64,000 nucleotides of DNA. Source: Xenopus tropicalis. Taxonomy: Eukaryota; Chordata; Amphibia; Anura; Pipidae. Shown here in pieces: positions 47,229-59,550 of this stretch; positions within the stretch are counted from its first letter, which is position 1, and every line of letters begins with the position of its first letter. Below the pieces are notes generated by a model that was not told the origin of the DNA, ran no database searches, and saw nothing but the letters and a program-made list of their open reading frames with translations. The stretch spans positions 31,968,201-32,032,200 of the forward strand of contig NC_030678.2 of the NCBI RefSeq assembly GCF_000004195.4, in the 5' to 3' direction. Made by a program: the position numbers and the translations under genes.

Positions 47229-48032
47229 AGAGCTTCTCCAGCAGAATCCTGCATTGAACTCAATTTTTCAAAAACACAAAAAGATTTCTTTATATTTCAT
47301 TTTGAAATTTCACATGGGGCTAGCCATATTCTTCAACAATGAGAGCACAACAAAAATATGGAAGATGGTCTTTATATGTATAGCCCCTGGGGCACAGTAG
47401 ATGACAATTCCACCCAACTGTATTTCAAAAGGTAAACTATTTTGCTCATAGGTGAAGCAGAAAATTTCGTAAGTTTAACTTTATATGTAACTTACACAAT
47501 TTTCATAATTTTTGCCCCCTTACGGAGGAAGATTACCCTGGGCTCAGCAGAACTGTACCCCCTTTCTCCCCTGATGGTGGTCCTGTTAGCAGAAAATTGT
47601 GCATTGATAGTTTATTATTTTTCTAGTATGTCCTGGGTTTGGCATTTAGCATTTACCATACTGTACCATTTGCAATATAGATAATACATTAATGCCATTT
47701 ACATAGCAAAGGTAATATGGCAGTGCAGACCTTACACCATTCAGATACATTTGCTTTCTGCAAGGCACAAGCATTTGAAACGTTAGGGTGAAGACACACA
47801 GAGCTACTTAGTAGCAGTTAATTGGTTACTAAATGCCAACTTGGTATTTCATTTGGGCTAATCAGCTGTCATTATACCAGTTGTTCAAATGGCTTGTTAT
47901 AGGCCACACAGAAGCCAAATATTCTACAGTTCACACAGCAGGGGCCTATATTATAAAACAAGTGTCCAGCTTATTATGCACTAACATGATCAATGGTAAT
48001 TGTTGACTGGTTGGTTTTCCTTGCCTGCATAT

Positions 48033-48180
48033 CAGGCCCGCACTGGCAATCTGTGGGTTCTGGCAAATGCCAGAGGGGCTGCTGTAAGATGCCATAGGCA
48101 GTCACAATTTATTGGGCTGGGGGGGCTGTTTGGGCCTCTGTGTATTTTAGATACTAGGGCCTATTTAGGCAAAATTGGAA
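48033..48180 (+). repeat. MITE, CCTGGACTGGCAATCTGTGG family
   Basis: From CAGGCCCGCACTGGCAATCT through GGGGCTGCTGTAAGATGCCA to AGGGCCTATTTAGGC. Confidence 0.8.
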
Positions 48181-48585
48181 TTGGCACCCTTAGCCATCAT
48201 AAAATGCATTGATGATAGTTTGTGACTTTTCTTTCTACCATTATGGCAGTTTAGATTTCTATGTACTGTATAACCATAAATATGCAGAAAAGGAATGCTG
48301 TATGCACACAATATTCACAAATTCCAGTAAAGACCATTTAATAAGATATATAAATATATATAATACAAGCTTCCAGCTGCCTTTTCATTCAGTATTCAGT
48401 CTATAAGAGAGCTTTCAAGATGCATCTCATTAAATGCTTTTGCTGGACAAAGCTTATAAAATTAATGACATTTTAAAATGTAGCATTAAGAGAATATTCA
48501 TTTATACGTGTAAATACTTAATGCTGCTGTGATACTTTCCAATGGATTTTACATACCCCCTGCCCTTTTCTAATATTCATGAAGA

Positions 48586-48621
48586 GGAAGTGACGTCACA
48601 ATGAGCCTCTCATTCTATTGG
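48586..48621 (+). promoter_or_regulatory. ETS / CRE / CCAAT cluster in TRARG1 intron 1
   Basis: GAGGAAGTGACGTCACAATG has an ETS-type GGAAG directly joined to a full palindromic CRE (TGACGTCA, 48591-48598), with an inverted CCAAT box (ATTGG, 48617-48621) 18 bp further on. It lies in repeat-free sequence that looks conserved in style (48280-48540). Possibly an intronic enhancer or alternative promoter. Confidence 0.4.
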
Positions 48622-49159
48622 TTGTGCATCAGAATATGCCAAATACAGGATGGGTTCCACCTACCAGAAATACATGACTGATGGTCTGTAAAGCTTAAGT
48701 ACAGAACAAATGTATTCTCCAGCTTATTCCTAATCTTGTTACAGAGGTGGAGAGTGAACCACACAAGAATTATTTCAATGATACATTATAGGAAATGGCA
48801 TTTGTGGTTGTCAGAGCATTCTGGGCAATGGGTTTTTGGAAAAGGAATCCCATTGTGCACCGGATATTAACTGGTTGCTGTTAATCGCCTGCATATAGTA
48901 ACTCTTCATAATTCATATATTATTCAAATAATTATGATTATTAAGACAAAACTGGAATTCTTATAAATGTAAAAAAGCCTGACTCCAGCTGCTTTGTTCA
49001 AAATTGAACTAACTTTTAGTATGTTATAGAATTTCCTGTTTATTTGTCTACCTTTTTTTTACTTTTTTCATCTTTAAGTGGGGCACACTAGCAGCCAAAA
49101 TCTATTGCTTTATGAGGCTACAAATGTTCCTATTGTTACTCTTTATACTTATATTTCTG

Positions 49160-49400
49160 TTTGGGTCCTCTCCTATTCAAATTCTCATCTCTCATTCAAA
49201 TAATTGCCTAGTTGCTAGGGTAAATAAGACCCTAGCAACCGAAAAGCTGCTGAAATACCAAACTGAACAAAAAGCTAAATAACTGAAAAAAAAATTAAGA
49301 CCACCTGCAAATGATCTTAGAACATCAATGTCTACATGATACTAAAAGTTAATTTAAAGTTGAATGCTCCATTTGAAAACATTAATAGATGTACCTTTAA
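49160..49400 (-). repeat. TTAA-type MITE fragment, reverse
   Basis: TGCTAGGGTAAATAAGACCC, GCTGCTGAAATACCAAACTG and TGATACTAAAAGTTAATTTA: the same family as 6150-6962 and 52417-52865. Confidence 0.7.
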
Positions 49401-49728
49401 AGTCATAAAAGTCAATTCAAATATTAATGTTAGTAACATGGCATAGCAAATGATTAATAAAATGAATGTATAGAAGGAGGCATAGGAGGCTGAGCCTTCA
49501 GAAGGGAGTAACTTATCTCAGGTGGCAAATTGCTCTACTATAGAAAAGAAATGTGGGATCTGGTATATACTTGGGACTTGGGTTTTTTTCAGCAAAAGGT
49601 TCATTCTGCAATGAAAATGGCATTGCCATACTTTGGAGCATTCTGGATAGTAGGTTTCTGCATTAAGTTTCCAAACCCATATTCTAAAATTAAAATGCAG
49701 GCAACGTAATCTTAAAGCAAATCTTGTA

Positions 49729-49890
49729 GATTGTAAGCTCTTTTGGGCAGGGCCCTCTTCACCTCTTGTATCGGTTATTCATTGCTTTATATGTTACTCT
49801 GTATGTCCAATGTATGAAACCCACTTATTGTACAGCGCTGCGGAATATATTGGCGCTTTATAAATAAATGTTAATAATAATAATAAAATC
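49729..49890 (+). mobile_element. L2-like LINE 3' tail with (TAA)n
   Basis: Nearly identical to 10901-11063: TTGTAAGCTCTTTTGGGCAG, CAGCGCTGCGGAATATATTG and CTTTATAAATAAATGTTAAT, then TAA repeats. Confidence 0.82.
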
Positions 49891-50712
49891 TTCCTACAGT
49901 AAAATCGGGGTTGGGCTTTAACACTCGTGACTCAGGGACCCCATTTTGCATGCAGGAAAAGCAGGGGGAGTATATGGGGGCTTGTCAGCAAGTTTCTCAC
50001 TGCCAGCAGAAGGGTTTGGATTATCCCCCTGGTTACAGGGACATCTGCTGGGATAGGAAATAATGCTTATTTGGGTAAACCTAGGAGCCATGATGCTTCA
50101 GTGCTGTTGAGCTACTCTGGGTAGTGTACACTGCAGTATTAATGACAAAACAACATTGCTTTTCTTTTCATTGTTACATATCCAAGTCACTGTGCTCTCT
50201 TTTCTCATTCCTATTTCTCACAATTGACAAATTTCTAAAGATATAAAAATACAAAATGTACCATTCAGAATTCCAACCCTGTATGTTCAGCCCAAGCCCT
50301 ATTCATTGCACTCATTTTGGGGGGTGCACTCCCCCTTAACTCAGCAGGTTAGCGATACCTTTGGTTTCAAACCGCGGAACAATCCCTTCGACTGAAAAAT
50401 GGTTCTCTTAATAAGCTATTAAGGTTGGCAATAAATAGAGACAAATTGTTATACTGCTAGTTACATTATCTTCCTTTTCAGATCCTGTCTCTCTCATTGT
50501 GCCTTAGTGACTGCGTGTAAGAGATATAAAACTGAAACAGGAACCATTACACTTGAAATCTGTGTTCAGTGCCACCCAGGAGCAAAGAATACATATATTG
50601 TAACTGATTTATAATGAGAAGAGTTGAGAGAGTTCTATGAATGAGCTGAGCTTGTGGATCCTTATCTCTGACCACTAACCTTAGGCTTATGTTCCTGTCT
50701 CCTTTTTGCTAG

Positions 50713-50842
50713 TCAAGAAACAGCCTGCAGCAGGGAGATTTAGATGGAGCGCGGAGATTAGGACGTTTGGCCAGGCTACTGAGTGTCGTCTCCATCTTGC
50801 TTGGACTTGTCATTATTGTGCTGTGCATTCTCAGCTTGACCA
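50713..50842 (+). CDS. trarg1: Trafficking regulator of GLUT4 1, coding exon 2
   Basis: Second coding exon, residues 134-176 plus the first base of codon 177. It follows the acceptor CCTTTTTGCTAG and joins exon 1 in phase 0. It encodes the conserved cytosolic loop [20 protein letters not shown] (134-153), the most conserved part of the family. The C-terminal transmembrane helix follows at about 155-176 ([20 protein letters not shown]). The human counterpart, as I recall it, begins SRSSMQQG and continues with the same [12 protein letters not shown]. The exon ends at the donor A|GTAAGT. Reading on into the intron would add only 12 codons before a stop. Two helices with a GD-x-x-x-ARR loop between them is the dispanin topology. 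Confidence 0.93.
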
Positions 50843-53040
50843 GTAAGTACTTCATATTAATGGGGGCCATCTCCATGTAGGGTCTCTCAACAAAAGGAAG
50901 GCATTATTTAGAGAGAGCACATTCACTATAAACAGGCATAGCAGTTGTGAAATTAAATTTGGCCACCCACTTTGCCAGAAATGTGGTAATGTAATCCAAT
51001 TTTAAGGCAACCAATTACTGGTATTAATTGGTCCTCGTCAAATGTGGCCTACGGGGTGCAACATACCACAATTGCCTATGTTTTACATCAAATGGCTTAG
51101 GTACAGGTAACCTTGTCTTTTCGTAATGGCATTTTCTTACCTTTCTAGCCCTTTTTCCAACCTGTTTTAGATTTCTGACACATGCAGTATTTGATTATTT
51201 GTATAATGTTAGACTATTGTATTTTGTCTGAGCAAACAGCATGTTTCAGTAAACATATATATATTGTTTGTGTTCTGCTTCCTGTGATTGTTTGGAAACT
51301 GAGCAATAGGGATTTTGTACGTTATTCTGCTATTTATTATGCACAGTGGTTAATTAAGACTAATCATTACTCAGATTTTCCTCTATCCGCCCAGTCACTC
51401 AGCCACTTCTACATCCCCCCCACCCCCACATTGTTTTGCTGTGATTTCAGCAACAGGCTGTGCCATGATAGAGCAATGGGGACACACAACAAGGCATAAT
51501 CTAGAGGTAGTAAAGTTGCAGTATGTATGTACTGTATTTGTAGGTTGGCAAATTGGTTTGGGGATTATATTTTAAGGGCAACCATTTAACCGGTAGCTGA
51601 GCTTGTTGTTGGGTGGGAGATCAGGAGTACAGAACAGGGGTGATAGGGAGTTTATGTAACAATAAAGTCAACAATATATGCAGGACTTTTATTATTATTT
51701 GCTTCATCCATTATAGCAGGAAGCAGTGGGTGTTGTCCTAGGTATGAACTCAATTTTTCATTATAGGATCCCACCCATCTACCTTGTAATGCGTAACTAA
51801 ATGTATGACTGTATGATATGGTGCTGGGGACCAGAAGCACATAATTATAAAAGTTTCTATGCACCCAGGGCCTGTGCATAGGGTGGTAGCTTTTTTCTTT
51901 TCACAAAAAAATGCTTGGAAAAAAAATCCCCCACGCCCTCCAGCCTAATGCTTGGTAATAGCTGCTACATCCAGGGGCAGAACCCAGGGAGAGGGTGGGG
52001 TACTTGCATGATCGCTCATGGGCAGACACTCACAGAGAGGAGAAGCCCTGCATGCAAGCCAATTAGAGAAGCCCAAACTTAACGCCAGGATTTTCCACCC
52101 GGGGCCAGTTGAAGTCCATAGGGTCTAATAGATGACAATGTAACTGTACAAATATGCAGAAGAAACACATTTAATTATGACACCCTCATCTGAGGCCCCA
52201 ATTACCCTTCCAAACCACATCACTGCCTAGCTAAAGCACCTTACTGTGCCACTGTATCAGCTTCAAGAGTGCAGAGCTCTGCGGCAGGGTCCCCAGCTGC
52301 CATGACATTTTGCTGAGACCCAAGCATTCATAGCTGAAGCAGAGCCCTCCAGGACCATAAAAGTAGTAAGAGAGAACCTCTCCAGGACCATGAGGCCTAC
52401 TTCTAGTGCACAAGCTTTAAAGGGGTTGTTCATGTTTGAGTTAACTTTTAGTATGATGTAGAGAGTGATATTCTGAGGAAATTTACAGTTGGTCTTCTTT
52501 GTTTATTATTTGTAGTTTTTTAATTATTTAAATGTTTGTGTTTTTCTCGAGTTTGGTGTTGGTAGGTTGCTAGGGTTCAAATTACCTGAGCAACCAGGGA
52601 GTGGTTTAAATAAGAGACTGGTATATGAATAGGAAAGGACCTGAATAGAAAATAAGTGAAAAAAAGTAACAATAAAATTGTGGCCTCAATAGATTTCTGG
52701 CTCCCGGGGTCAGTGACCCCCATTTGAAAGCTGCACAGAGTTAGAAAAAGAAGGCAAATAATTCAATATCCATTAAAAATAAATAATGAAGAGTTGAAAA
52801 GTTGCTTAGAATTGGCCATTCTATAATATACTAAAAGTTAACATAAAGGTTAATCACCCATTTAAAATGCACAGTGCCTGTGTGGGAAATATGGTCTGTA
52901 TGCAACAAATGTTGAACACTTAACTCTCACGTTTCGGTTATGAATGTTCAGTCGAACCACAAGTGCATTAACATTTGTGTAAATGAGTGAATGCGTTGGT
53001 GCCCACAGTCATTTCTGTCCACTGATCCCTTCTCTTCCAG
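50843..53040 (+). other. TRARG1 intron 2 (2.2 kb)
   Basis: GTAAGT to CTTCTCTTCCAG. It contains one complete TTAA-type MITE (52417-52865). Nothing else recognised. Confidence 0.85.
52417..52865 (+). mobile_element. TTAA-type MITE, complete copy
   Basis: The left end TTAAAGGGGTTGTTCATG, with GAGTTAACTTTTAGTATGAT just inside. The right end has TATACTAAAAGTTAACATAA and CACCCATTTAA. The subterminal AAAGTTAAC words are inverted. The reference copy for 6150-6962, 49160-49400 and 62540-62785. Confidence 0.85.
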
Positions 53041-53051
53041 TTTTTCACTAG
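53041..53051 (+). CDS. trarg1: Trafficking regulator of GLUT4 1, coding end (exon 3)
   Basis: Only 11 coding bases follow the strong acceptor CCTTCTCTTCCAG. With the last base of exon 2 they encode Ile-Phe-His and a TAG stop, completing a 179-residue protein. The mammalian protein, from memory, has a slightly longer polar tail after the last helix, so the frog C-terminus appears shortened. The rest of the exon is 3' UTR. The open frame 53055-53270 and the longer antisense frame 53548-53048 are not genes. Confidence 0.82.
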
Positions 53052-54900
53052 GTTTTGCAGTTAGAAGGAAGCCAAATGGGAGATGTGGACATGGCCTGCC
53101 TTCCCTTCACACACTTTTTATCCTCCTCACTGCAAATGAGTCTAATGTTAGAGGAAGAGCCAGGTCCAGTCCCACTCAAGGTCCAAGGGATTGCATGCAG
53201 CACTTTAAACGCCACGCCCTTGGGAATGGAGAGAGAAGCAGGAGTACAGCGCACAAGACAATGGACTTGAAACAAGAGAAATGCAAGATGCCAAGAGGAA
53301 GCTTTTAACAGGAAACCCTGAAGATGGACAGTGATTGGCTGGGCATCCTGGGACTGGCATTCAGGTGATGGCACAAACCCTGTTTTTATTTCCAGCTTTT
53401 GTATCAAAGGAATGAAAGCTATTGTATGTATTAAATAATATAGCTGAAAACTGCCAAATATAGGGTTGTGATAAGAAAAGACCCTCACATGCAGCAGAAC
53501 GCTGTGTGGCCTCCCCTGTTTTGGATGATGATGCTTCTTCGCTGACAAAATGGAACAGGACTTTTAATCACTTTTTTTTAAATATTTTTGATGGGTAATT
53601 TAAGAGAATTGCACCGGCTGCATGGTTGTATTCCCTGCTGCAATGGCCACCTCTTCTCCTCTGCTTGCGTTTTGGCTGGAGGTGAAAATATCCTAAAATA
53701 TATACAGGACTCTTGGGTTTGGTGAGATCTGACTGAGCTATACAGGGTGTTCAGTCCGTGCATATGGCTTGTTTCACTCATTAAGTCTGTCCCTAGGCTT
53801 GGGGCTGTTCTTGTAGGCACCGTGTACACTTAGAGGTCCAATTACTGCCTCAAAACTCAATGGCGTCTGTATTACATCATGTTTCTTAGCCTGAGATTCA
53901 TATGCCCTGAATATAACACAAAGAGTTAATAGGAAAATTATCTACAGGTAATTTAAACCATTTACAGTAGATATTATAATAATATAATGGTGTCCCTGTG
54001 ACAAATGCCTTCTGGTGGTTGGCGGCAGTCAATTAAAAGCATATCAAAACTCATAATATGATTATTATGATAATAATGGTAAAAAGTAGGTGAGGATCCA
54101 AAGATCCTGGTGGGTTTCTGGGATCCTATTCCTAATTGGCAGTCCTTATCCCCGGGGTCTGCAATCCAACAGACTATGGGCTTGTTCTTTTCAATGCAAA
54201 ACACAATAAGATTGCTCTAATGGAATGGAAAGTTTCCTTTAATATGAGATAAAATCTAAGAGCTCTTTATTTCACACTGGTCTAATATATTATATAACTG
54301 CTTTTCTTTTATATCGCTCTTAATTCTGTATTGTATCCATGCTGATAAGGGATCCTCCATGGCACAAAGAGACTGAATACTTAGCAGGGTTGTAAAAAAC
54401 AAAGGAAACTAAGGAAACATTTTTTATCTAAAATTATTATCTCAATATAGTTTGCTTGTTTTTCTTTGCACACAAAGCAAAAGCATTGCCTTTAATTAGA
54501 AATCACCAGCAGATCCTTTCATTCCACACCAGAATTGGCAGGTATAAGAAAAATAACCTTCTGAATATGAAGGAGGTAACAGCCTTGTGAGCTGGAGATC
54601 TCAGTTGGATGAAGGACAGAAATAAAAGAGAGAAGCAAATGTCATAAAGAATAAGGAAAGAAAAAAGGGGATACTTACAAAGGTGCCATATGTTGCTGGG
54701 TGGGGAGGGTTTCCAGACCTAAGAAAGGTGCATTTTCAGGTACTAATTTGAATTCCTAAGGGGGGGTTAAGGGTTTGATGTCTTGCGGTAGGGAATTCCA
54801 GTAATTGTAGGTAGCAGAGCTGGGAAGTCATTGGGAGGTGAGAAACATCTCCTTAATTACTGAAACAGCTATTTACACTTAGGTAATCGTTTTCTATAAA
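53052..54900 (+). other. TRARG1 3' UTR and downstream DNA
   Basis: Repeat-free sequence. Candidate poly(A) words are ATTAAA near 54032 and AATAAA at 54621-54626; neither is decisive, so the transcript end is unresolved. No other gene seen. Confidence 0.4.
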
Positions 54901-56376
54901 ATTAGGTATTAATGACCCATCGCATGGACTGGGACTATCTGACTATTTTAATAACTGCTTAAAAAAAGGTAAGGGTTGTGGAAGAGGTTGTGGATATAGT
55001 ATGAAGCCTGGGCACAGCATTATATATAATATAATTGTGGCCAATTTAGGGGCAAATTTGTCAAAATATAAAATCTCTTTCTTTTTTTTATCACACTCAA
55101 CCTCGGACCTGAGAAATCTCAAAGTGCTTGTTTATTACTCCTTCCATCAACTGCCTCACATGTGCAAACGCATGAGCAGAATTATTCTCAAGCTGCACAA
55201 GGGTCCCATAGGCTTCCAGTGAAAGCATTTGTAGATGAGGTTAAGTGCAATGAAAACGTCTCCACCTTTGATAAATCTGCCCCTCAGTATCCCATTATCA
55301 GCACTGAGCATAAAGCATGAAGCTGCCAGGCTGGAATAGTAATTATTCCCTGGTAAGCCTTGTGCTATCTGCTCCGCTCTGTTGGCTACAGGCAGTGCAA
55401 GTGCCAGGCTTCAGGCCTCACTGCCTCTATTGAACCTGCTGCTTTATGACCCAATGCAGCCTGCCTGTTGCACGCCACATATTTTCAAGTACTGTATGAA
55501 ATAACACATCAGCGCTTTAGGAACAGATGTATTAACTGAAGCCAAATAACTGATAAGGCTTTAATAACAAGAGATCCCACGAAGATTTGTTGAAATAGCA
55601 CAATGCAAGGGAACACGGCAGCAACATGATCCATCATTCCAATATGACAGCCGTTTCCAGTACGCTGGTTCTAGGGACCAGCACAGTCCTACAGATCATC
55701 AGTGGCAGATAAAACTGCAACAGTGGCAAAGCATCGCAGGACTGTATTCATTATCTGTTACCTGCTATGAGCTATGTACAGTCAATGTACAGTGAAAAGA
55801 TAAGCCTGTAGCTGCCAAACCACAACCTACTGTCTGATTCTTTCTGTGTTTATACTGATTATGGGGTTTCAGTAATATTTGAACTCTACTGGTTGCAGAA
55901 TATACCAAAAGGAAACTTCAAATGATGCTATTTATATTGTGCTATTAGGAAGCTGTATGCCCTCATCTAGCCATTCACTAACAGGGTAATGCCATTATAA
56001 TGACTATGATAAGTATGAGGGCAATACAACCTAGCCTATACATTACCAGGTACTAATATATGATACTATTTGCACCAAAAATTGTATTATGCCCTGGGGT
56101 CTTATTAGAAATTAACTCATCACCGCTGAGGCTGCGTAAGTTTTCTATATTCTATGATCACTGAGTGTTTGTTTCTGGGAAGGTTTAAACTGGAAAAACA
56201 GAAGAAGTGTATTTATGCCAAAACGAGGTGCAATGCAGACAGGGCACATTGCCATGCATGGCTGTGATCCAACCCGTGCTAAGTATTGGCATGCCCATTC
56301 AACATTAGCATCACTCCCTACATTTCCCCCTAGCATAAGCTGCTAAACTTTCTTTTGGACGACACGGTCTGTAAAT
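54901..56376. other. Intergenic DNA, nothing recognised
   Basis: No coding or RNA feature supported. I looked on the minus strand for the 3' end of YWHAE, the expected neighbour, and did not find it. Confidence 0.45.
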
Positions 56377-56516
56377 AGGGTTGCCACCTTTTCTGGAATA
56401 CAAACTGGGATCCTATATTTTAATGGTTTTTCCCTATTAATAACATTGGCATCAAGCAACATTTTTACCTGCCAGGCCAGTAAAATACCAGCTGGGTGGC
56501 AACCCTATGTGTAGGC
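56377..56516. mobile_element. MITE, AGGGTTGCCACC family (compact full copy)
   Basis: The ends AGGGTTGCCACCTTTTCTGG and CCAGCTGGGTGGCAACCCT are inverted; 140 bp with no array. The minimal form of the family. Confidence 0.82.
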
Positions 56517-57204
56517 CCTCAGACTCTCATATCATTCAGTGCACAATGGTAGCATGCAGAGATCCCACACTCGCTCCCTCTTGCCAAAACACAAGGGCAT
56601 GATATAAGGAATATATAAATGACAAGGTGGGTGTGAGGGATTGAATGCATTCCATTTTGTATTTTTGGCATGAAAGAAATAAAGTTTACAATGCATGGGC
56701 CCATCGTCTCCAGTCTGGTTTTTTTTAAGGGTGACAACATGGTTTGGCCTTTGTTTATTATCTTTTGTAGTCTGGTTTAAACGGATTTGCCAAGCAACAC
56801 ATGAAAACGGAGATGGAACTTGCTGGATCCCAGCCAGGTATGCAGTATAGCGATGAGATGGAGCAAAGCAGCTTGTGCTCACAGAGGGAGGATATTAATC
56901 CAATGAAATTTCCTGTGCATTATTCTTTCCCCACTGTTAGCAGCCTTGGCAGCCAGCAGGCAATGCAGAGACTGGGAAAAATGATAGAGAGCAAAAGTTG
57001 TAATTAAGAATTTGCTGTTATGGAAATGCTTATTTTTTTTTGCTATTTTAATAAGAATCAAGGCTGAGCATTGTACATTCTTACTTCTCGTCACACTAGA
57101 GAACCTATTCGCAAGAGAATCAGAATACCCTTTGGATCCATTTAGCAGCTGGTTATACAAAATAAAGGCTAAAACTGTTTTTGGAAGGTGTCGATGATGG
57201 AATA

Positions 57205-57425
57205 GGGTTTCCACCTTTCTGGTATTTCATTAACCTAGCCGCTAAAATACCAGCCGGGACAGTATTACAAATTTACCGGCAATGTAGTCGTACATACTGA
57301 GCACTGGGAATGGGACTCGTTGAAGTTTTCTGGGCGTCCTGTCCCCAGTGCTCCATATGTGAGCACATTTTATGCGTGGCTGGGTGGCATGCCGTCCCAA
57401 AATTTATGCTGCCCTAGGCTTGGTT
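57205..57425. repeat. Two adjoining MITE fragments
   Basis: 57205-57280 starts AGGGTTTCCACCTTTCTGGT and keeps AATACCAGCCGGGACAGTAT (AGGGTTGCCACC family). 57270-57425 resembles part of the GC-rich element at 14689-14926 (GCATGCCGTCCC, GCTGCCCTAGGCTTGG). Confidence 0.55.
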
Positions 57426-57449
57426 CCAGCATTGGGCTTATAGTCTGTA

Positions 57450-57620
57450 CCTTGTACTTGATCCCAACTAAGATATAATTAATCTTTATTGGAGGAAAAC
57501 AATCCTATTGAGTTTATTTAATGTTTAAATGATTTTTTAGCAGACTTAAAGAATAGAGATCCAAATAACGGGAAAAAAACAGGTCCCAAGCATTCTGGGT
57601 AGCAGGTCTTATACCTGTAC
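57450..57620. repeat. MITE, TACAGGTATAGG family, copy F (half)
   Basis: Starts ACTTGATCCCAACTAAGATA and ends TATACCTGTA. It has the same half as copy A; the other half is missing. Confidence 0.75.
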
Positions 57621-57789
57621 CATGTGTTTCAGAGGTGGGGAATTATATATCTAAAGTACTGTATTTATCCTGCCATGTGTTCTGGTATGTATAAAATTGG
57701 CTCTGTGTTTATTTTGTCATGTGTTCTGGGGTTGTATGCAGGTATTTCACATTGGCTCTGGGATACTATGATGGAATCCATGTAAAAAT

Positions 57790-58210
57790 GTCTTTAAATA
57801 GCCTCCACAAACTCAACCATCATATTTTTACATGGCTAATAAAATAACAAGTCAGGGGCTGACTTTTTAATAAAACATTGTCAATTAGAGAAAGGACAGC
57901 TGCTGAAATGCTGGAATTATCTTTGTGAAATACAGGTATGTGGCTAATTCTTGTGCCATTGCAGCAGATTTCACACAGTAAAAAAAAAATCAGTCCAGCC
58001 ATTAACAGAGACATTTCTTAAAAGCTTGGCCTGTAGATTAAAATTTAATGAGTCCAACATTAAATGAGTCAAATGTGCGTTACACATTATACACAGCATG
58101 TGCCTTTATTTAGCTGTTTGTCCCAGAAAAACAAAACACCTATAATATTTGCCAGCTCTTCTCGGCAGCTGCTGAAAAGATTGCACTTTCTCTCCATCAG
58201 AAACATGGAA
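57790..58210. other. Repeat-free, AT-rich candidate conserved element
   Basis: Unique sequence with homeodomain-type words (GTCAATTAGAG, TTTAATGAGTC, ATTAAATGAGTC) and E-box-like CAGCTGCTG words. Conservation cannot be tested here. Confidence 0.25.
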
Positions 58211-58351
58211 ATAACGTGAAATAGATATTATAATGTGTTGTCTGCACTATGCACGTGGGCTTGGCAACAGCTGCAGCGATGGTATAATATTGTATAGTAT
58301 TGTACAGAATGCTTCATCATGGTATTTTACTCGCTTGTAGGTCTTTTGACC

Positions 58352-58572
58352 TACTGGGCCGACAGGGCACTGAGAAAATAACCTGGTGGCCCCCGCTGAC
58401 CCAGGCCTGTTCCTCCTGTCACTAAATGGAGGCGCTGGTGCTCCACCCCATATTGTGACTGCAAGGAGGAAGTGTGATATGCGGTGGGGGGGAAGGGGGT
58501 CTAGCAACTCTGGGGCAGGTGGGGGGGCAGCCCTGGTGGGCCCCGGATACCCCAGTCCGACAGTGCTTTTGA
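58352..58572 (-). repeat. GC-rich repeat related to 9197-9689
   Basis: It ends CCCAGTCCGACAGTG, the inverse of the GGGTCGGACTGGG word near 9212. The inside is G/C-rich. Overlapping open frames are repeat sequence. Confidence 0.45.
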
Positions 58573-59550
58573 CTTCTGCTGATGGGAAACTAATTTGAAG
58601 GGAAAGGCGTTATATTCTCCTTGTCCCTCTGATGCCAATATAAATGCTCAGCTTCCAGCTTTCTTTCTTTGTTTTTTCCTTTTCTTTCTCTCTTATTGGC
58701 TAAGTGAAAGTTTCCCATCAAAGCAATGCAGGGGCAGCCTAGGCTACGTGGAAACACAAATGTAGGGGAGGTAACAGGCTCGCAAAAATTGCAACTGACA
58801 GTATTTCCCTAGATGCTGTACTAAAGGAAAAAGGAGCAGCTATCGCTTTGGCCTAATGAATTATTAACAGAGCAGCTTGATGTGTGTATGAATAATACAT
58901 GGGTGGGAAATGGCAGGTGCTTCTACATTCTCCTCCCAATCATCTCTCACTTATCTTTCACAAGACGGGATAATATTGTGCTGTATTTTGGGCCTGTTGT
59001 TCGTGGTCGTGACAGGACTATTCGTTCAATTGATTATTGGAAATGCAGTCAATTCTCCCAATCTCATTTTCAGCAATGATCTGAATTACTGTATACAAAA
59101 TGGATTAGAATTCCGTTCCAGTTGTTTAGGAGCAGAAGAAACCAAACTGCTGACAAGCTGTGAGCTGCTGAACCCCCTAACCCTAACCAGGCGTCAGTCT
59201 ATGGCCCCTATGGCTGCACATTCTCATAACAAGGTGGGGCCAGAAATATGATCATTATTAGCACTGCAGCCATAACAGCGTCTGGGAGACAGGAAAAATA
59301 TAACAGAACCCAAGGGGTACGAGGAATAGTATCATATAATCTCCTCCTTTTAATACTCACAAATCATTTACTGTATAAACACTTAAATAACACCGTGTGT
59401 GGTTACTGTATATGTTTTATTATTGAGTTTTCATTAAGTTCCTGATTTATAATGAATTTATCATTCCTTTTATTTTATTATCTCAATAATGTGACAATGA
59501 ATGGCTTTTCCAGGAGGAGGAGGGCAATTGATGACTGAATAACTGCGTTG

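Larger units (their letters stand above)
34610..50712 (+). other. TRARG1 intron 1 (16.1 kb)
   Basis: It starts GTGAGT and ends with a pyrimidine-rich CCTTTTTGCTAG. It is filled with MITEs, an L2-like tail, a T24 tract (35497-35520) and unique stretches (34.6-36.5, 37.7-39.9, 40.1-41.3, 41.6-42.5, 46.3-46.7, 47.2-48.0, 50.0-50.7 kb) in which I find no other gene. Open frames within it are short, overlap in antisense or lie in repeats. Confidence 0.85.

Noticed and set aside
53048..53548. 166-codon minus-strand frame
   Set aside because: It is antisense to the TRARG1 3' exon and UTR, has no family resemblance and no splice or promoter support.
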